From Anadara kagoshimensis (taxonomy: Eukaryota > Mollusca > Bivalvia > Arcoida > Arcidae), in NCBI GenBank assembly GCA_021292105.1, contig CM037868.1, forward strand, positions 30,619,578-30,683,577: 64,000 nucleotides of DNA. The letters are read 5' to 3'. Made by a program: the position numbers and the translations under genes. The stretch's first letter is position 1. Every line of letters begins with the position of its first letter. Positions 40,401-45,351 of the stretch are shown one piece after another. Below the pieces are notes generated by a model that searched no databases, had not been told where the DNA came from, and worked only from the letters and a program-made list of their open reading frames with translations.

Positions 40401-42474
40401 TACCTTGGTATCCACATCCGGCTACATTACAATATGAACCCGAACAGCATTCCGAACACACCGTCGTTCCTGTTGATCTTGATATCCTTGAATTACTCAT
40501 AGTTGTATCACAAATCTGCAATGTGGAAATATGATGTTTGCTATGTCTAATAGATTTTATTTGAAGAAAACAACAATAATTATTATAACTCTGCGTTAAT
40601 TTCAGCGATTTTCGCAATTATGCAGTACTAATAATTACTACATATTTAAATACATCGTCAAATGAGATCATATTGTACATGTAGAAGGCGATTTACGCTT
40701 ATTAAAACACACATTAATTTGCGCCTAAATTTGAACTTGCTTAAACAAATACATTATTAACCAAGAGCATGGAACAAAAAATAAGATATCTGCAACTGGA
40801 ATACATGTACTTAGTTAGCCAACAACAGTCGTCATCAAAAGACCTCTTCCAAAGAAACCTACGACTTATGTTTCTAATTGTATGAAATGTCGAGTGTTTA
40901 ATTTGGCGAATGAACCGTGAGTCATTAGATATGGTTTTCAAGTTCGAACCCACAACCTCCGACATACAAAGCGAACACCACCGAATTAACTTCTGTGGTG
41001 GTCAGTAAGGTAGTAAAGTATATTTTGTTAACTTACCACATTTGATTTACATCCACTGCGATACATCAACACTCCAATGGTATTTTCATATGCTTCAAGA
41101 AAACATCTCTGAAACAAACATGTTCAAATCACAATATAAAAAGCAAAAGTAAAAAATTCTTAAACAGGTACATTTAGTTAAACATATGGCCTTTTACCCA
41201 GGGAGCCATTTTCACATATTTTTAAGCGATATGAAGTCTGGGATCATCAGTTTATTATTATGGACAAGATTACTTAGAATTATTGAAAAAAATTAAGTGA
41301 ACGACTAGATTATAATCTCCAATTGGACAGGGAATTTTAGCTACCAAGATTTTTGCTAAATCTGTCAAATTCTCTAACAAACGAAAGTACAGTTGGAAAA
41401 CAATACTGGCCTGCAATGACTGAATTCTATTTTTTTTATAAGATAAGGTAGATAATTATTAATTATTTAAATTATTTAAATTATTACTTACTTCATGTGA
41501 TCCACATCGGGTTAATGTAGAACAGGTGTCCGGATAGACTTCAGCGTCACAACTATAACACAGGGGACCTTCCCCGCTAACTAACATAATAAAAAAATAT
41601 TACCATAATGAAATATTATCAAAAATTAAATTTTAAAAGCTAATTAGTGCTTTTGGTCATCCAATGAGAGATCTTAAGTTTGACATGTCGACTAAACGGA
41701 CGGATTGCCGATTATCGGTTAAACTACCAATGCTTTTGACCATATACTAGTATCATATAGGGAGGGGCGTTGGTCGAGTGGTTAACATCAGTGTTACACT
41801 TCTATGAGCAACATTTCAGAAATGCTTCTTGGAAACAGGACAACGAGGTTCGTGACCACTTTATTGTCAAACACAAACACACCGACTAAAATCACAATCC
41901 CAAAGATATACTTTTTTTCTGATTCAGACAATTGAATCACGCAAATATTATTATTAATTAATATTATTGAACAATTCTTTCACAACAAAGCAGTCCAAAA
42001 CCATCTGCAGTCAAAAGCACCTGAATTATGACATCAGAATTTTGTGACTCCACTCTGAAGTATAAATTACATTCCTGAATTGTATTATTCAATCAAAATC
42101 AAACATACTCATCCATGTCCAAATCATACTTCAGAAGCAAAGTAAAAACTTTGTAAATGACAAGTTAAATTAAAAAAACAGTGAGACCGCATGCTCCGGA
42201 AAGGTAAGCAGCTAGCTACACCCGTCACGTGAGTAATATATCCAGGGCAATCATAGGCACAGAGGCATCAACAATAATATTCAAACTGAAAAGTTATATG
42301 ATCATGTATATAAATTGTTGCGTTTTTTATATTTTGTATAAGGAGCAACTCATGTTTTACCTGATGTTTTTAAAGTAAGATGCATGGACAAAACATGTAT
42401 AAAATGAACTTACCAATTCCAAACAGTACAGCACAGATAGCCAAAGCCAGAATGAGATTTCTTGATGAAGCCAT
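5087..42474 (-). CDS. Gene A: secreted six-LU-domain / Thr-rich / Ig protein, 25 exons
   Basis: Spliced model in transcript order: 42474-42414, 41580-41492, 41108-41037, 40515-40404, 33004-32855, 32009-31924, 31136-31065, 30397-30280, 28687-28496, 27662-27586, 25071-25000, 24449-24332, 21161-20922, 19648-19563, 19078-19007, 18491-18377, 14766-14554, 12634-12552, 11369-11298, 11142-11043, 9849-9764, 8371-8300, 7602-7383, 6300-6197, 5251-5087. All introns are GT-AG and all phases agree; the total is 2847 nt, 948 residues. Domains by residue: signal peptide 1 to about 22; LU1 23-111; linker 112-161; LU2 162-253; linker 254-317; LU3 318-406; linker 407-486; LU4 487-577; linker 578-648; LU5 649-733; LU6 734 to about 820; Thr-rich linker to 859; Ig 860-948. 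LU domains are known as extracellular disulfide-rich binding modules (Ly6, uPAR, CD59). No transmembrane or GPI signal is seen, so secretion is inferred. A recognition or mucin-like role is possible but unproven. Expression evidence is absent. Confidence 0.78.
5297..5415 (+). repeat. Interspersed repeat R3
   Basis: It reads CCATGTCAAAATCACAATCC, then AGTGAGATCGGGTGCTCCGG, then TAGCTACACC. It sits in the last intron of gene A. The rest of the intron (5416-6196) is AT-rich with a decayed S2 piece near 5765-5850. Confidence 0.6.
6197..6300 (-). CDS. Gene A exon 24: Ig domain, N-terminal half
   Basis: 104 nt, phase 1 to 0, GTGAGT donor. It encodes VPTTTDSTIY and then IKLQCSVP and VLWEFP: the first Ig cysteine (residue about 880) and the core Trp (about 891). 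The intron interrupts the Ig fold just after the Trp. Confidence 0.72.
6669..7110. mobile_element. Inverted-repeat element holding a nested TA-flanked MITE
   Basis: ACCTTTAATTTGAATA (left) and TATTCAAATTAAAGGT (right) form inverted arms. Inside, 6725-6907 is a second element with TATAGTCAAACCCGTC at one end and its near complement (GGTTGGACTGTA) at the other, like a Tc1/pogo-type MITE. Nothing is seen in 7111-7382. Confidence 0.6.
7383..7602 (-). CDS. Gene A exon 23: LU6 finger 3 fused to Thr-rich linker 5
   Basis: 220 nt, phase 0 to 1. The first part encodes ICQQHMYNG and then YCCTSPLCNN, the closing LU motif without the extra cysteine pair. It runs straight into a Thr-rich tail with a run of 13 Thr coded by ACA/ACC/ACT repeats. 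In LU1-LU4 an intron separates these two parts. The Thr run is a coding microsatellite and may vary in length. Confidence 0.75.
7713..7867 (-). mobile_element. Truncated SINE S1
   Basis: It keeps the TTGAGTAATGGTGTTTAACG tail, ATATCGAGACGTCGCCAGTT and GTGCCACGCCTACCGTG, but lacks the tRNA-like head. Confidence 0.65.
8300..8371 (-). CDS. Gene A exon 22: LU6 finger 2
   Basis: 72 nt, phase 0-0, GTGAGT donor, encoding ECFLQVRSDIHH and then YSGCRKRS. Confidence 0.77.
8733..8830. mobile_element. One end of a pogo/Tigger-like element
   Basis: TATACAGTCGAAACTCGTTA, then TCTCGAACTTTTCG, resembles the widespread Tigger-type terminal repeat with a TA target. The other end was not found. 8831-9460 is AT-rich and otherwise empty. 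Confidence 0.45.
9465..9570 (+). repeat. Interspersed repeat R3 fragment
   Basis: It contains AAGTGAGACCGGGTGCTG and AAACACCTCCTGTCTAGCTA. An (ATT)n tract follows at 9581-9615. Confidence 0.6.
9764..9849 (-). CDS. Gene A exon 21: LU6 finger 1
   Basis: 86 nt, phase 1 to 0, encoding CFDCSNIDHPDQC and then CENDE. It follows exon 20 directly in phase, so LU5 and LU6 are joined without a separate linker exon. Confidence 0.78.
9893..10125 (+). repeat. Interspersed repeat ending in C-run
   Basis: It shares AGCGGGCACGATATTGG, GTGCCAAGTTT.ATCAAA and ACAGACAGGGTGATTCCTA with 16195-16400. A C11 run follows. 10605-10665 and 10675-10733 form a separate direct repeat (GTGATCGGTAA, ATACTCGGCCAACGAGACAG). 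Confidence 0.6.
11043..11142 (-). CDS. Gene A exon 20: LU5 finger 3
   Basis: 100 nt, phase 0 to 1, encoding ICNTFHQEY and then CQQCCGNGDACNSHGC. The CC-to-CN spacing is one residue longer than in LU1-4. Confidence 0.8.
11298..11369 (-). CDS. Gene A exon 19: LU5 finger 2
   Basis: 72 nt, phase 0-0, encoding QCMAMFYTDSS and then SLGCMQTR. Length and phase match the other exon B copies although the residues have diverged strongly. Confidence 0.75.
11575..11627. repeat. (AC)n microsatellite
   Basis: About 26 uninterrupted AC units in an intron of gene A. (TTTA)n follows at about 11710-11740. Confidence 0.95.
11965..12115 (+). repeat. Interspersed repeat R3
   Basis: It has the family order: ACATACCGACCCATG, CAATGAAAAC, a decayed GGTCTGGGTAGC, AAGCACC and TAGCTACATCCGTCA. 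Confidence 0.55.
12186..12510 (+). mobile_element. tRNA-derived SINE (S1), near full length
   Basis: The tRNA-like head has GGTAACTCAGCTGGTAGG (A-box-like) and GGGTTCGAACCC (B box). The body has CCTGGCAAAGCACTCGG, TTAAAGAACCC, GGTGACGTCTAGATATAAGT and a TTGACTAGGACGTCAA tail. No anticodon arm of a functional tRNA is present. Confidence 0.8.
12552..12634 (-). CDS. Gene A exon 18: LU5 finger 1
   Basis: 83 nt, phase 1 to 0, GTATGT donor. It encodes CAKCYNIHDPHSC and then CQNDE. The CxNDE ending and NI-x2-P core are shared with LU6 and differ from the EVYPxTC / CGxHE pattern of LU1-4. Confidence 0.78.
12697..12840. mobile_element. Fold-back MITE, about 65-base arms
   Basis: AAGAAATACCATTCTATTTG at the left is answered by CAAATAGAACGTTATTTCTT at the right. 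The inner arms (ATGAATGAGAGTCAGGAATA) are perfect over long runs. Confidence 0.85.
13116..13315. mobile_element. AACCTGTC-family MITE
   Basis: The left end is CAGTACAGATCTGTCAAAAG and the right end is CAACTTTCGACAGGTCTGTA. The interior has TTTTCGGCAGCCCACTATCT and ACACTAGCTATC. Confidence 0.7.
13901..13980. mobile_element. Short hairpin MITE, TGTCATATACC family
   Basis: TGTCATATACCATTTTTTGA pairs with TCAAAAAATGGTATATGACA. Relatives lie at 47577-47642, 48729-48787 and 56187-56252. Confidence 0.75.
14365..14524. mobile_element. 160-bp fold-back MITE (H3 family)
   Basis: The arms AACCATTGAACTGTCTAGAA and TTCTAGAAAGTTTAATGGTT are nearly perfect inverted copies over about 70 bases around a GCGCTGGCGCG loop. 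A second copy lies at 31356-31494 and split ends near 55650-56066. Confidence 0.85.
14554..14766 (-). CDS. Gene A exon 17: Thr-rich linker 4
   Basis: 213 nt, phase 1-1, strongly Thr-rich (for example TTDNTMPTTAATTP and a THTQGYTG end), without cysteine. The composition differs from linkers 2 and 3, so it is not a recent copy of them. Confidence 0.7.
14825..16190. other. Intron stretch, nothing recognised
   Basis: Part of the intron between linker exon 17 and LU4. It is AT-rich with no clear element or exon on either strand. Confidence 0.6.
16195..16400 (+). repeat. Interspersed repeat, same family as 9893-10125
   Basis: It shares CTGACCTTGACTTTTGACTT-type text, GTGCCAAGTTTGATCAAA, GGAGCGGGCACGTTATTGG and AGACAGACAGGGTAATTCCT. 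Confidence 0.6.
16692..16903. mobile_element. AACCTGTC-family MITE, well kept
   Basis: The left end is TACAGTACAGACCTGTCGAA and the right end is AAACTTTCGACAGGTCTGTA. The interior carries TTTCGGCAGCTGTTAGCTAT, the motif related to the minisatellite unit at 45.8 kb. Confidence 0.8.
16950..17660. repeat. Tandem repeat, unit about 130-160 bp, five copies
   Basis: CAACAATAGAAACTA recurs near 16958, 17089, 17249 and 17402, and in decayed form near 17570. Each is followed by AATGACGTTATA, GTACGGTCGTTCCCTCAAAT and TTTGGTGTAAATATTGTTG. The minus-strand frames here are repeat artefacts. 17661-18376 holds nothing clear. Confidence 0.75.
18377..18491 (-). CDS. Gene A exon 16: LU4 finger 3
   Basis: 115 nt, phase 0 to 1, encoding RCDRVQHH and then CLECCHRSYCNDAGC, with the LU closing motif and the extra cysteine pair. 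Confidence 0.8.
19007..19078 (-). CDS. Gene A exon 15: LU4 finger 2
   Basis: 72 nt, phase 0-0, encoding LCYLEKYENTMG and YKSGCKSKH, with TTTCAG acceptor and GTAAGT donor. Confidence 0.82.
19196..19450 (-). mobile_element. tRNA-derived SINE (S1), minus strand
   Basis: It runs from the GGTTGATTGATTGAATGGGG tail through ACGTTCCAGTCAAGAATACC and GTGCGAAAGAACAGTCACTA to CAGACCCGGCAGGGGTTCGA and CCTCCCACATACGAAGCG, the tRNA-like head. Confidence 0.8.
19531..19549. repeat. (GA)n microsatellite near a weak splice donor
   Basis: GAGAGA tract 13 bases into the intron after gene A exon 14. Confidence 0.9.
19563..19648 (-). CDS. Gene A exon 14: LU4 finger 1
   Basis: 86 nt, phase 1 to 0, encoding CYSCTSEVYPNTC and then CGIHE. 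The donor is GTTTGC, weaker than the GTAAGT-like donors elsewhere in the gene. A (GA)n tract lies about 13 bases into the intron. Confidence 0.72.
20130..20265 (-). repeat. Interspersed repeat R3, reverse orientation
   Basis: It contains GTCCAGGGTTATCCTGGATA and ACGGGTGTAGCTAGCTAGAT. Related reverse copies: 23565-23770 and 28135-28320. A forward fragment lies at 19905-19975. 20266-20921 shows nothing else. Confidence 0.6.
20922..21161 (-). CDS. Gene A exon 13: Thr/Ser/His-rich linker 3
   Basis: 240 nt, phase 1-1. The sequence is Thr/Ser/His/Gln-rich, with a conserved end shared with exon 9 (MLPSKVSTATQQ). It contains no cysteine and is likely a mucin-like spacer. Confidence 0.72.
22093..22297. 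mobile_element. Fold-back element, 205 bp
   Basis: TATGAGTTTATCCATGAGGG pairs with CCTCCATGAATACTCATA; GAAATCTCAACC pairs with GGTTGAGATTTTTC. It is absent at the matching place in the duplicate copy near 29150, so it is a later insertion or was lost there. Confidence 0.65.
23565..23770 (-). repeat. Interspersed repeat R3, reverse
   Basis: It reads GTCTCGGTGTCCAGGATTGC, CGGATGTAGCTAGCTAAACA, CCGATCTTATTTCCCTGGTG and TACTTTGCTTTGGATTG. Confidence 0.65.
24116..24215 (-). repeat. SINE S1 fragment, shared by both halves of the duplication
   Basis: TTCATTGATTGGGTTGAAGA, then ATATCGATACGTCACCAGCT and ATAGGTAAAGTGGCAGAGAT. The same fragment occurs at 30066-30160, so it predates the duplication. 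Confidence 0.6.
24332..24449 (-). CDS. Gene A exon 12: LU3 finger 3
   Basis: 118 nt, phase 0 to 1, encoding KCVNIKRKR and CAECCTGSYCNGAGC. It differs from exon 8 at seven codons, four of them silent. Confidence 0.8.
25000..25071 (-). CDS. Gene A exon 11: LU3 finger 2
   Basis: 72 nt, phase 0-0, encoding LCYLEKYENTLG and YRSGCKDKY. It matches exon 7 at every residue. Confidence 0.82.
25072..26601. other. Long intron part with S2 tail, A-run and fold-back MITE
   Basis: 25440-25610 is an S2-type tail, and 25698-25725 is an A-run. 26075-26218 is a fold-back element whose arms start AAGAATTGAATTGCAC and end GTGCAATTCAATTCTT. From about 25620 to 27500 there is no counterpart in the LU2 intron. Confidence 0.65.
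26602..26961 (+). pseudogene. Unrecognised plus-strand ORF pair, possible gene remnant
   Basis: A 72-codon ORF (26602-26820, containing GMDARLGILSPVVAVWANQE) overlaps a second open frame ending at about 26960 (containing YYWQTYDCYYHQDPVQNQ and IYPDPRLYIVLGK). That frame stops in a TAA overlapping GAAATAAAA, a possible polyadenylation signal. The family is not recognised. The piece lies in the 25.6-27.5 kb segment missing from the paralogous LU2 intron. It could be an inserted retrocopy or chance. Confidence 0.25.
27586..27662 (-). CDS. Gene A exon 10: LU3 finger 1
   Basis: 77 nt, phase 1 to 0, TTTTACAG acceptor. It encodes CFICHAEVYPDTC and then CGTHE. It is 9 nt shorter at its 5' end than the LU2 copy. 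Confidence 0.8.
28496..28687 (-). CDS. Gene A exon 9: Thr/Ser/His-rich linker 2
   Basis: 192 nt, phase 1-1. Thr, Ser, His and Gln dominate (for example THTTPHRTHQSSTF). It is a clear paralogue of exon 13 but 48 nt (16 codons) shorter, so linker length changes in whole codons between copies. Confidence 0.72.
30280..30397 (-). CDS. Gene A exon 8: LU2 finger 3
   Basis: 118 nt, phase 0 to 1. It encodes TCVNIKRKR and then CAECCTGSHCNGAGC. It has the extra cysteine pair and a basic patch (KRKR) shared only with LU3. Confidence 0.8.
31065..31136 (-). CDS. Gene A exon 7: LU2 finger 2
   Basis: 72 nt, phase 0-0, GTAAGT donor. It encodes LCYLEKYENTLG and then YRSGCKDKY. The protein is identical to LU3 finger 2; the two exons differ at three bases, all synonymous. 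Confidence 0.82.
31356..31494. mobile_element. Fold-back MITE, H3 family
   Basis: AACCATTGAACTGTATAGAA, then GGCGTTTATAGTG on the left; GCAATAAACGCCATTTCTAG on the right. It is more diverged between arms than the copy at 14365-14524. Confidence 0.75.
31924..32009 (-). CDS. Gene A exon 6: LU2 finger 1
   Basis: 86 nt, phase 1 to 0, TTTACAG acceptor. It encodes CFICHAEVYPDTC and then CGMHE. It is nearly identical to exon 10 (LU3), with most differences at third codon positions. Confidence 0.8.
32200..32400 (+). repeat. Interspersed repeat R3, decayed
   Basis: It keeps AAACGGAATCCCAAAAGCAA, AAGTAAGCATCGCC-like text, TAGCAAACTACACTC and ATATATCCAGGATACTTTC. Confidence 0.45.
32855..33004 (-). CDS. 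Gene A exon 5: Thr/Ser-rich linker 1
   Basis: 150 nt, phase 1-1. It encodes a stretch rich in Thr and Ser (for example TKDVTSSTKSTTEKLTT) with an Asn/His-rich patch. It has no cysteine and is a likely O-glycosylated spacer. Nothing else is recognisable. It sits in the same phase as the other linker exons. Confidence 0.65.
33005..34731. other. Intron stretch with decayed S2 copies, no exon seen
   Basis: 33115-33175 is a (TTA)n/(TAG)n microsatellite. 33375-33640 contains two decayed S2 copies (CACTTATATCGAGGCG, GAAAACCAAATACCTTCCGC, CACCAACCTTCGGCAGCGGA). 33641-34731 is AT-rich; a plus-strand frame of 122 codons there shows no domain. Confidence 0.55.
34780..35970. repeat. 51-bp minisatellite, left array of the 5.1-kb element
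   Basis: About 23 units. The first subtype reads TTGGTTAAACAACATTGGGC, then CAACATTGGACCAACATAGG, then TATTCTAACTG. From about 35590 the second subtype reads CTGTTGGTCTGACAATATTG, then GGCCAACAATGGGCCAACAT, then ATGAATTATAA. Both are 51 bases long. Frames on either strand are artefacts. Confidence 0.9.
36750..36852. mobile_element. Fold-back MITE
   Basis: TTGGTTAGATGACATAAGGC, then TTCATGAATAAGAA pairs with TTCTTATTCATAAAG and TGTCATCTAACCAA. Confidence 0.7.
37024..37458. repeat. (CT)n and compound (CT)n(CA)n microsatellites
   Basis: (CT)n at 37024-37067; (CT)n at 37374-37410 passing directly into (CA)n to 37458. Confidence 0.95.
38114..38332. mobile_element. AACCTGTC-family MITE, best-preserved copy
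   Basis: The left end is ACAGTACAGACCTGTCGAAA, then GTTAAACAATGAGCTAACGA. The right end is TTAGCTTAGTGTTAAACTTT, then AGACAGGTCTGTACTGT. The terminal repeats match over about 35 bases. Confidence 0.85.
39050..39810. repeat. Right array of the 5.1-kb element
   Basis: Units of about 81-114 bases carry GTTGGCCCATTGTTGGCATT, TATGGTTGGTACAACGATGG and CCCGATGAGCAAGATTACGT. The 203-codon plus-strand frame here is repeat-derived. Confidence 0.85.
40404..40515 (-). CDS. Gene A exon 4: LU1 finger 3 (exon C type)
   Basis: Phase 0 to 1, GTAACC donor. It encodes ICDTTMSN and then VCSECCSGSYCNVAGC, including the CC-x4-CN hallmark that closes LU domains. It carries two extra cysteines (CxxCC and the GC after CN). 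Confidence 0.82.
40920..41005 (-). repeat. SINE head fragment
   Basis: AAGTTCGAACCCACAACCTC, then CGACATACAAAGCGAACACC is the tRNA-like head of S1 on the minus strand, next to gene A exon 3. Confidence 0.55.
41037..41108 (-). CDS. Gene A exon 3: LU1 finger 2 (exon B type)
   Basis: Exactly 72 nt, phase 0-0, TTTCAG acceptor and GTAAGT donor. It encodes RCFLEAYENTIG and then YRSGCKSNV, with LU cysteines 5 and 6. All six exon B copies in the gene are 72 nt long. Confidence 0.8.
41492..41580 (-). CDS. Gene A exon 2: LU1 finger 1 (exon A type)
   Basis: Phase 1 to 0, GTAAGT donor. It encodes CYSCDAEVYPDTC and then CGSHE, the first four LU cysteines. The acceptor is tandem (TTAGTTAG): the upstream AG gives the phase needed after the signal peptide; the downstream AG, 4 nt further, gives phase 2. 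Confidence 0.82.
42085..42260 (+). repeat. Interspersed repeat R3, long copy
   Basis: The order is ACATACTCATCCATGTCCAA, AAGCAAAGTAAAAACTTTG, CAGTGAGACCGCATGCTCCG, AGGTAAGCAGCTAGCTACAC, CCGTCACGTGAGTAATATAT and CCAGGGCAATCATAGGCAC. It lies between exons 1 and 2 of gene A. Confidence 0.7.
42414..42474 (-). CDS. Gene A exon 1: start codon and signal peptide
   Basis: ATG at 42474-42472 opens a short peptide with a basic residue (MASSRN) and then a hydrophobic core (LILALAICAVLFGI), a typical secretion signal. The exon ends in phase 1 at a GTAAGT donor. It joins in frame to the first LU exon, where cleavage near a Val-Ser-Gly would fall just before the domain. This exon argues that gene A starts here and is not simply a continuation of gene B. 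Confidence 0.75.
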
Positions 42475-42700
42475 ATGTCCAATAATTCTAAATATAAGAC
42501 AAGGAATTGTAGCTCAAAAAACTATATACCAGACAAAGACTAAAGCTATGAACAATAACGCTTTTCTAAACTCTTATGACTTTGGTATTGAAATTGACTT
42601 GTTGTTAGCCGGTCATATAGAATTTTGTTTATATGGGAATTTCTACAGCCGTTATTGTTGTTATTAATCGGAAGAAACTCTCTGACTTATTAGAGGAACA

Positions 42701-42960
42701 GGCCCCGGTTTCACAATCATTCCTTAGCTAAGATTTTCCTTAACTTAAATCTTGCAAAATTTCAAATCTTTATAATTTTGTTAATTATCAAGATATTGAG
42801 AAATTTAAGGTGTCATTTTTAAGATCACTTCTAGGTTAAAACATCTGCATTTAATTTTGACAAAAATATTCACCAGTAGTTCCAAAAAGAGATTACAAAG
42901 ATTTGTTAAATTTAAGTTAAGGAAAATCTTAGCTAAGGAATGATTGTGAAACCGGGGCCA
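42701..42960. mobile_element. Inverted-repeat element upstream of gene A start
   Basis: GGCCCCGGTTTCACAATCAT, then TCCTTAGCTAAGATTTTCCT at the left is answered exactly by the complement at the right end (GATTGTGAAACCGGGGCC). The arms are about 55 bases. The element sits within 230 bases of the gene A start codon, so it may overlap the promoter. No TATA box or other core promoter could be assigned. Confidence 0.8.
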
Positions 42961-43083
42961 GGGGGGGGGGGTGGTTTGTGTTTGAAGTATGAAAATAAAG
43001 AAATCTTCAGCGTAAACATAATGTTATGCATGTAAATAGAAAATAAAGGATATGCTAAAGCAAAAGAATATAAATAAATACTG

Positions 43084-43160
43084 AATAAATAAATAAATAA
43101 ATAAATAAATAAAAATAAAATGCACATTAAATAAATAAATAAATAAATAGAAAAACAAAA
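43084..43160. repeat. (AAAT)n-rich tract
   Basis: TAAA/AAAT repeats with interruptions; similar sequence continues to about 43280. Confidence 0.85.
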
Positions 43161-43591
43161 ATAAATAAATGAATATAAATAAAAAATAGATTTAAAAACT
43201 TAATAAATAAATAAACAAATAAAAATGTAATAAAAATACAAAATAAATAATTAATTAGATAAATAAATTAATTAATTAAAAGCCCTACCTCTTTCATAAC
43301 ATAATACTCGTACTTCGTAGTATAGTGTCCTGTTGGTTAGAGATCGTGACCTTTGACAAAATAAGATAATTCCATTCCAGAGTTACCATGTCCTTAGCAC
43401 GCACAGTTATTCAATGTTGTCCAATAAGGACAAGATATCTGACGTACGCCTATATAAATAGAAATGGCTAGTAAGAACAGTCACTGTACTGAAACTCGGC
43501 GGGTCACCAGTTCAGACCGGGGCATAAAACATTGTTTACTAGGACTCCTTTTGTATTTATAAACCAAAAGTCCTATTAATAAATTACACTC

Positions 43592-43703
43592 TGATCACGG
43601 TATTTCAAGGGGTAATGCAAGATAGTGTGGTGCGTGCCAAAATCGATAAAGGGCGAAGCACGCGCCACTCAATCTTGCATTACCCCTTGAAATACCATGA
43701 GCA
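43592..43703. mobile_element. Fold-back MITE with a second palindrome downstream
   Basis: CACGGTATTTCAAGGGGTAA, then TGCAAGAT pairs with ATCTTGCATTACCCC and TTGAAATACCATGA. A smaller palindrome with GAGATCGAGGATCTCACATG lies at 43795-43860. The rest of 43161-45330 has one R3 fragment (44035-44110) and no exon I can support. Confidence 0.7.
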
Positions 43704-45351
43704 GAAATGTCATTTCTTATATTTTAATAGATATTGTGTACCTATATTTGTTTCAACCTTGGCACTATTTCTTCTCAACCTGCTCATGTGAGATAGGATT
43801 TTAAGCCATGTGTGAGATCGAGGATCTCACATGACCGATCCTCGATCTCACATGACCAAGTGACCCCCTGTGGAGGACATGACGTAATATTGCGGGAAAA
43901 TTGATACACATCAAGGGTCATGACCCCCACTGTCTTTCATTGGGAATTGAAATACAGTTGCTTCTGTATGTTTCATCGAAGACAGGTACAGTCATATTGT
44001 AAATATTGCCAATTGAAAACTAGTAACTATAGTTATACATGTGAAATTCCACTAGAGAAATGAGGCTGGACGCTCCCTAGGGGTAGGTGCCTGCTGTGTA
44101 CCCGTCACTTGTGGAAATTAAAAATGAAAAGAACATGCAACTAAGCAATGTTAACTATTTTTAGGACAACCTTGGATACAAGGACAACATTCTTGTCAAC
44201 AATATTGTGAAGATGAGGGTCGTTTATAAGCCAAAATCCCAGAGTCAATCATTTATATGTAAGCAACTTCCGTCGAATTGGTTGTTTAAAACTCGCGTAC
44301 CGGGAACAATCTCTACTAATAAAGTGTATCATTTGTGAAGCAAAAAGAGAAAAATGTTCAATATAGATTTATTCTGTTATTTTTAGGCTTTTACAGTCAA
44401 ATCAAATTTTCAGTGGTGAGTGCAAATGAACACTTCCATACTCATGCACCAAACATTTTTTTCATTCAGATATAAAGACATAATAAAAATATGTTTTAAT
44501 TGCAAGACACCACCCAACATATTTTAAAAACATGCAAATAAACTTGAACACGTGGGTTTCTACCAGGGATATGAGGACAATTTCACCTCCTGCACAGCAA
44601 GCTACATTTGTCAGTGTAAAATTGACATGGGTTAAATTTATTTGAATTATTCGAAACAAATGTGCAGATCAGAAAATCCCCTACATCTACGTGTATATAA
44701 ATGGTTATAACTGAAAATTGTAAGAAAACATTTAAAACCAATAATCCAATGCATATGTAGATAAATGGAGGATGTAAAATTTCGAAACTACTTGCAATTG
44801 CAAAGGCAAAGATAATCAAAACATTAAAACCATGTTTAATATTTATTTTTTACTGCAATCTTAATGTCGTGACGCCTATACACATGATGAAAAGAGTTGC
44901 CAGCAAAGTTAAATATCAAAAATGATCTCAAACTTAGAATGATTTTCTTTAAACGAAGGCCAAACGATGGCATAAAATACATGGAAATTTCCGTACTGTC
45001 AAATAGAGATGTTTCAAGGCAGACTGGTTTAACTTTGTCATCTGATAGATCCGATTTTAACTGAGGTAGTTGCCTCAGTTGCCTCATCGAAATTTACGCC
45101 AATGAATGCCATCAAAGCAACACACAGGCAACATTTCTGCAAGCACGATATATAGCTGGGGAGGCATCGTTATAAGTAAATTATTCTTGATTGGTACATT
45201 AAACACTATTACTCAATTCGATTTAACTTATATTAATTTAACCAAAACTTTAAAGTGTTACTTAATGGTTGCCTATTTTAGTCAAGGTCTGAGATTGTAC
45301 TTAGATTGTAATAAATTGGGCACACTAAAAGTACAGTTCAGATCTGTCGAA

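Noticed and set aside
44836-45087. 83-codon minus-strand frame ending near AAAAATAAATATT, considered as a gene B terminal exon
   Set aside because: No acceptor with the right phase, no domain pattern and no link to the LCCL exons could be shown.
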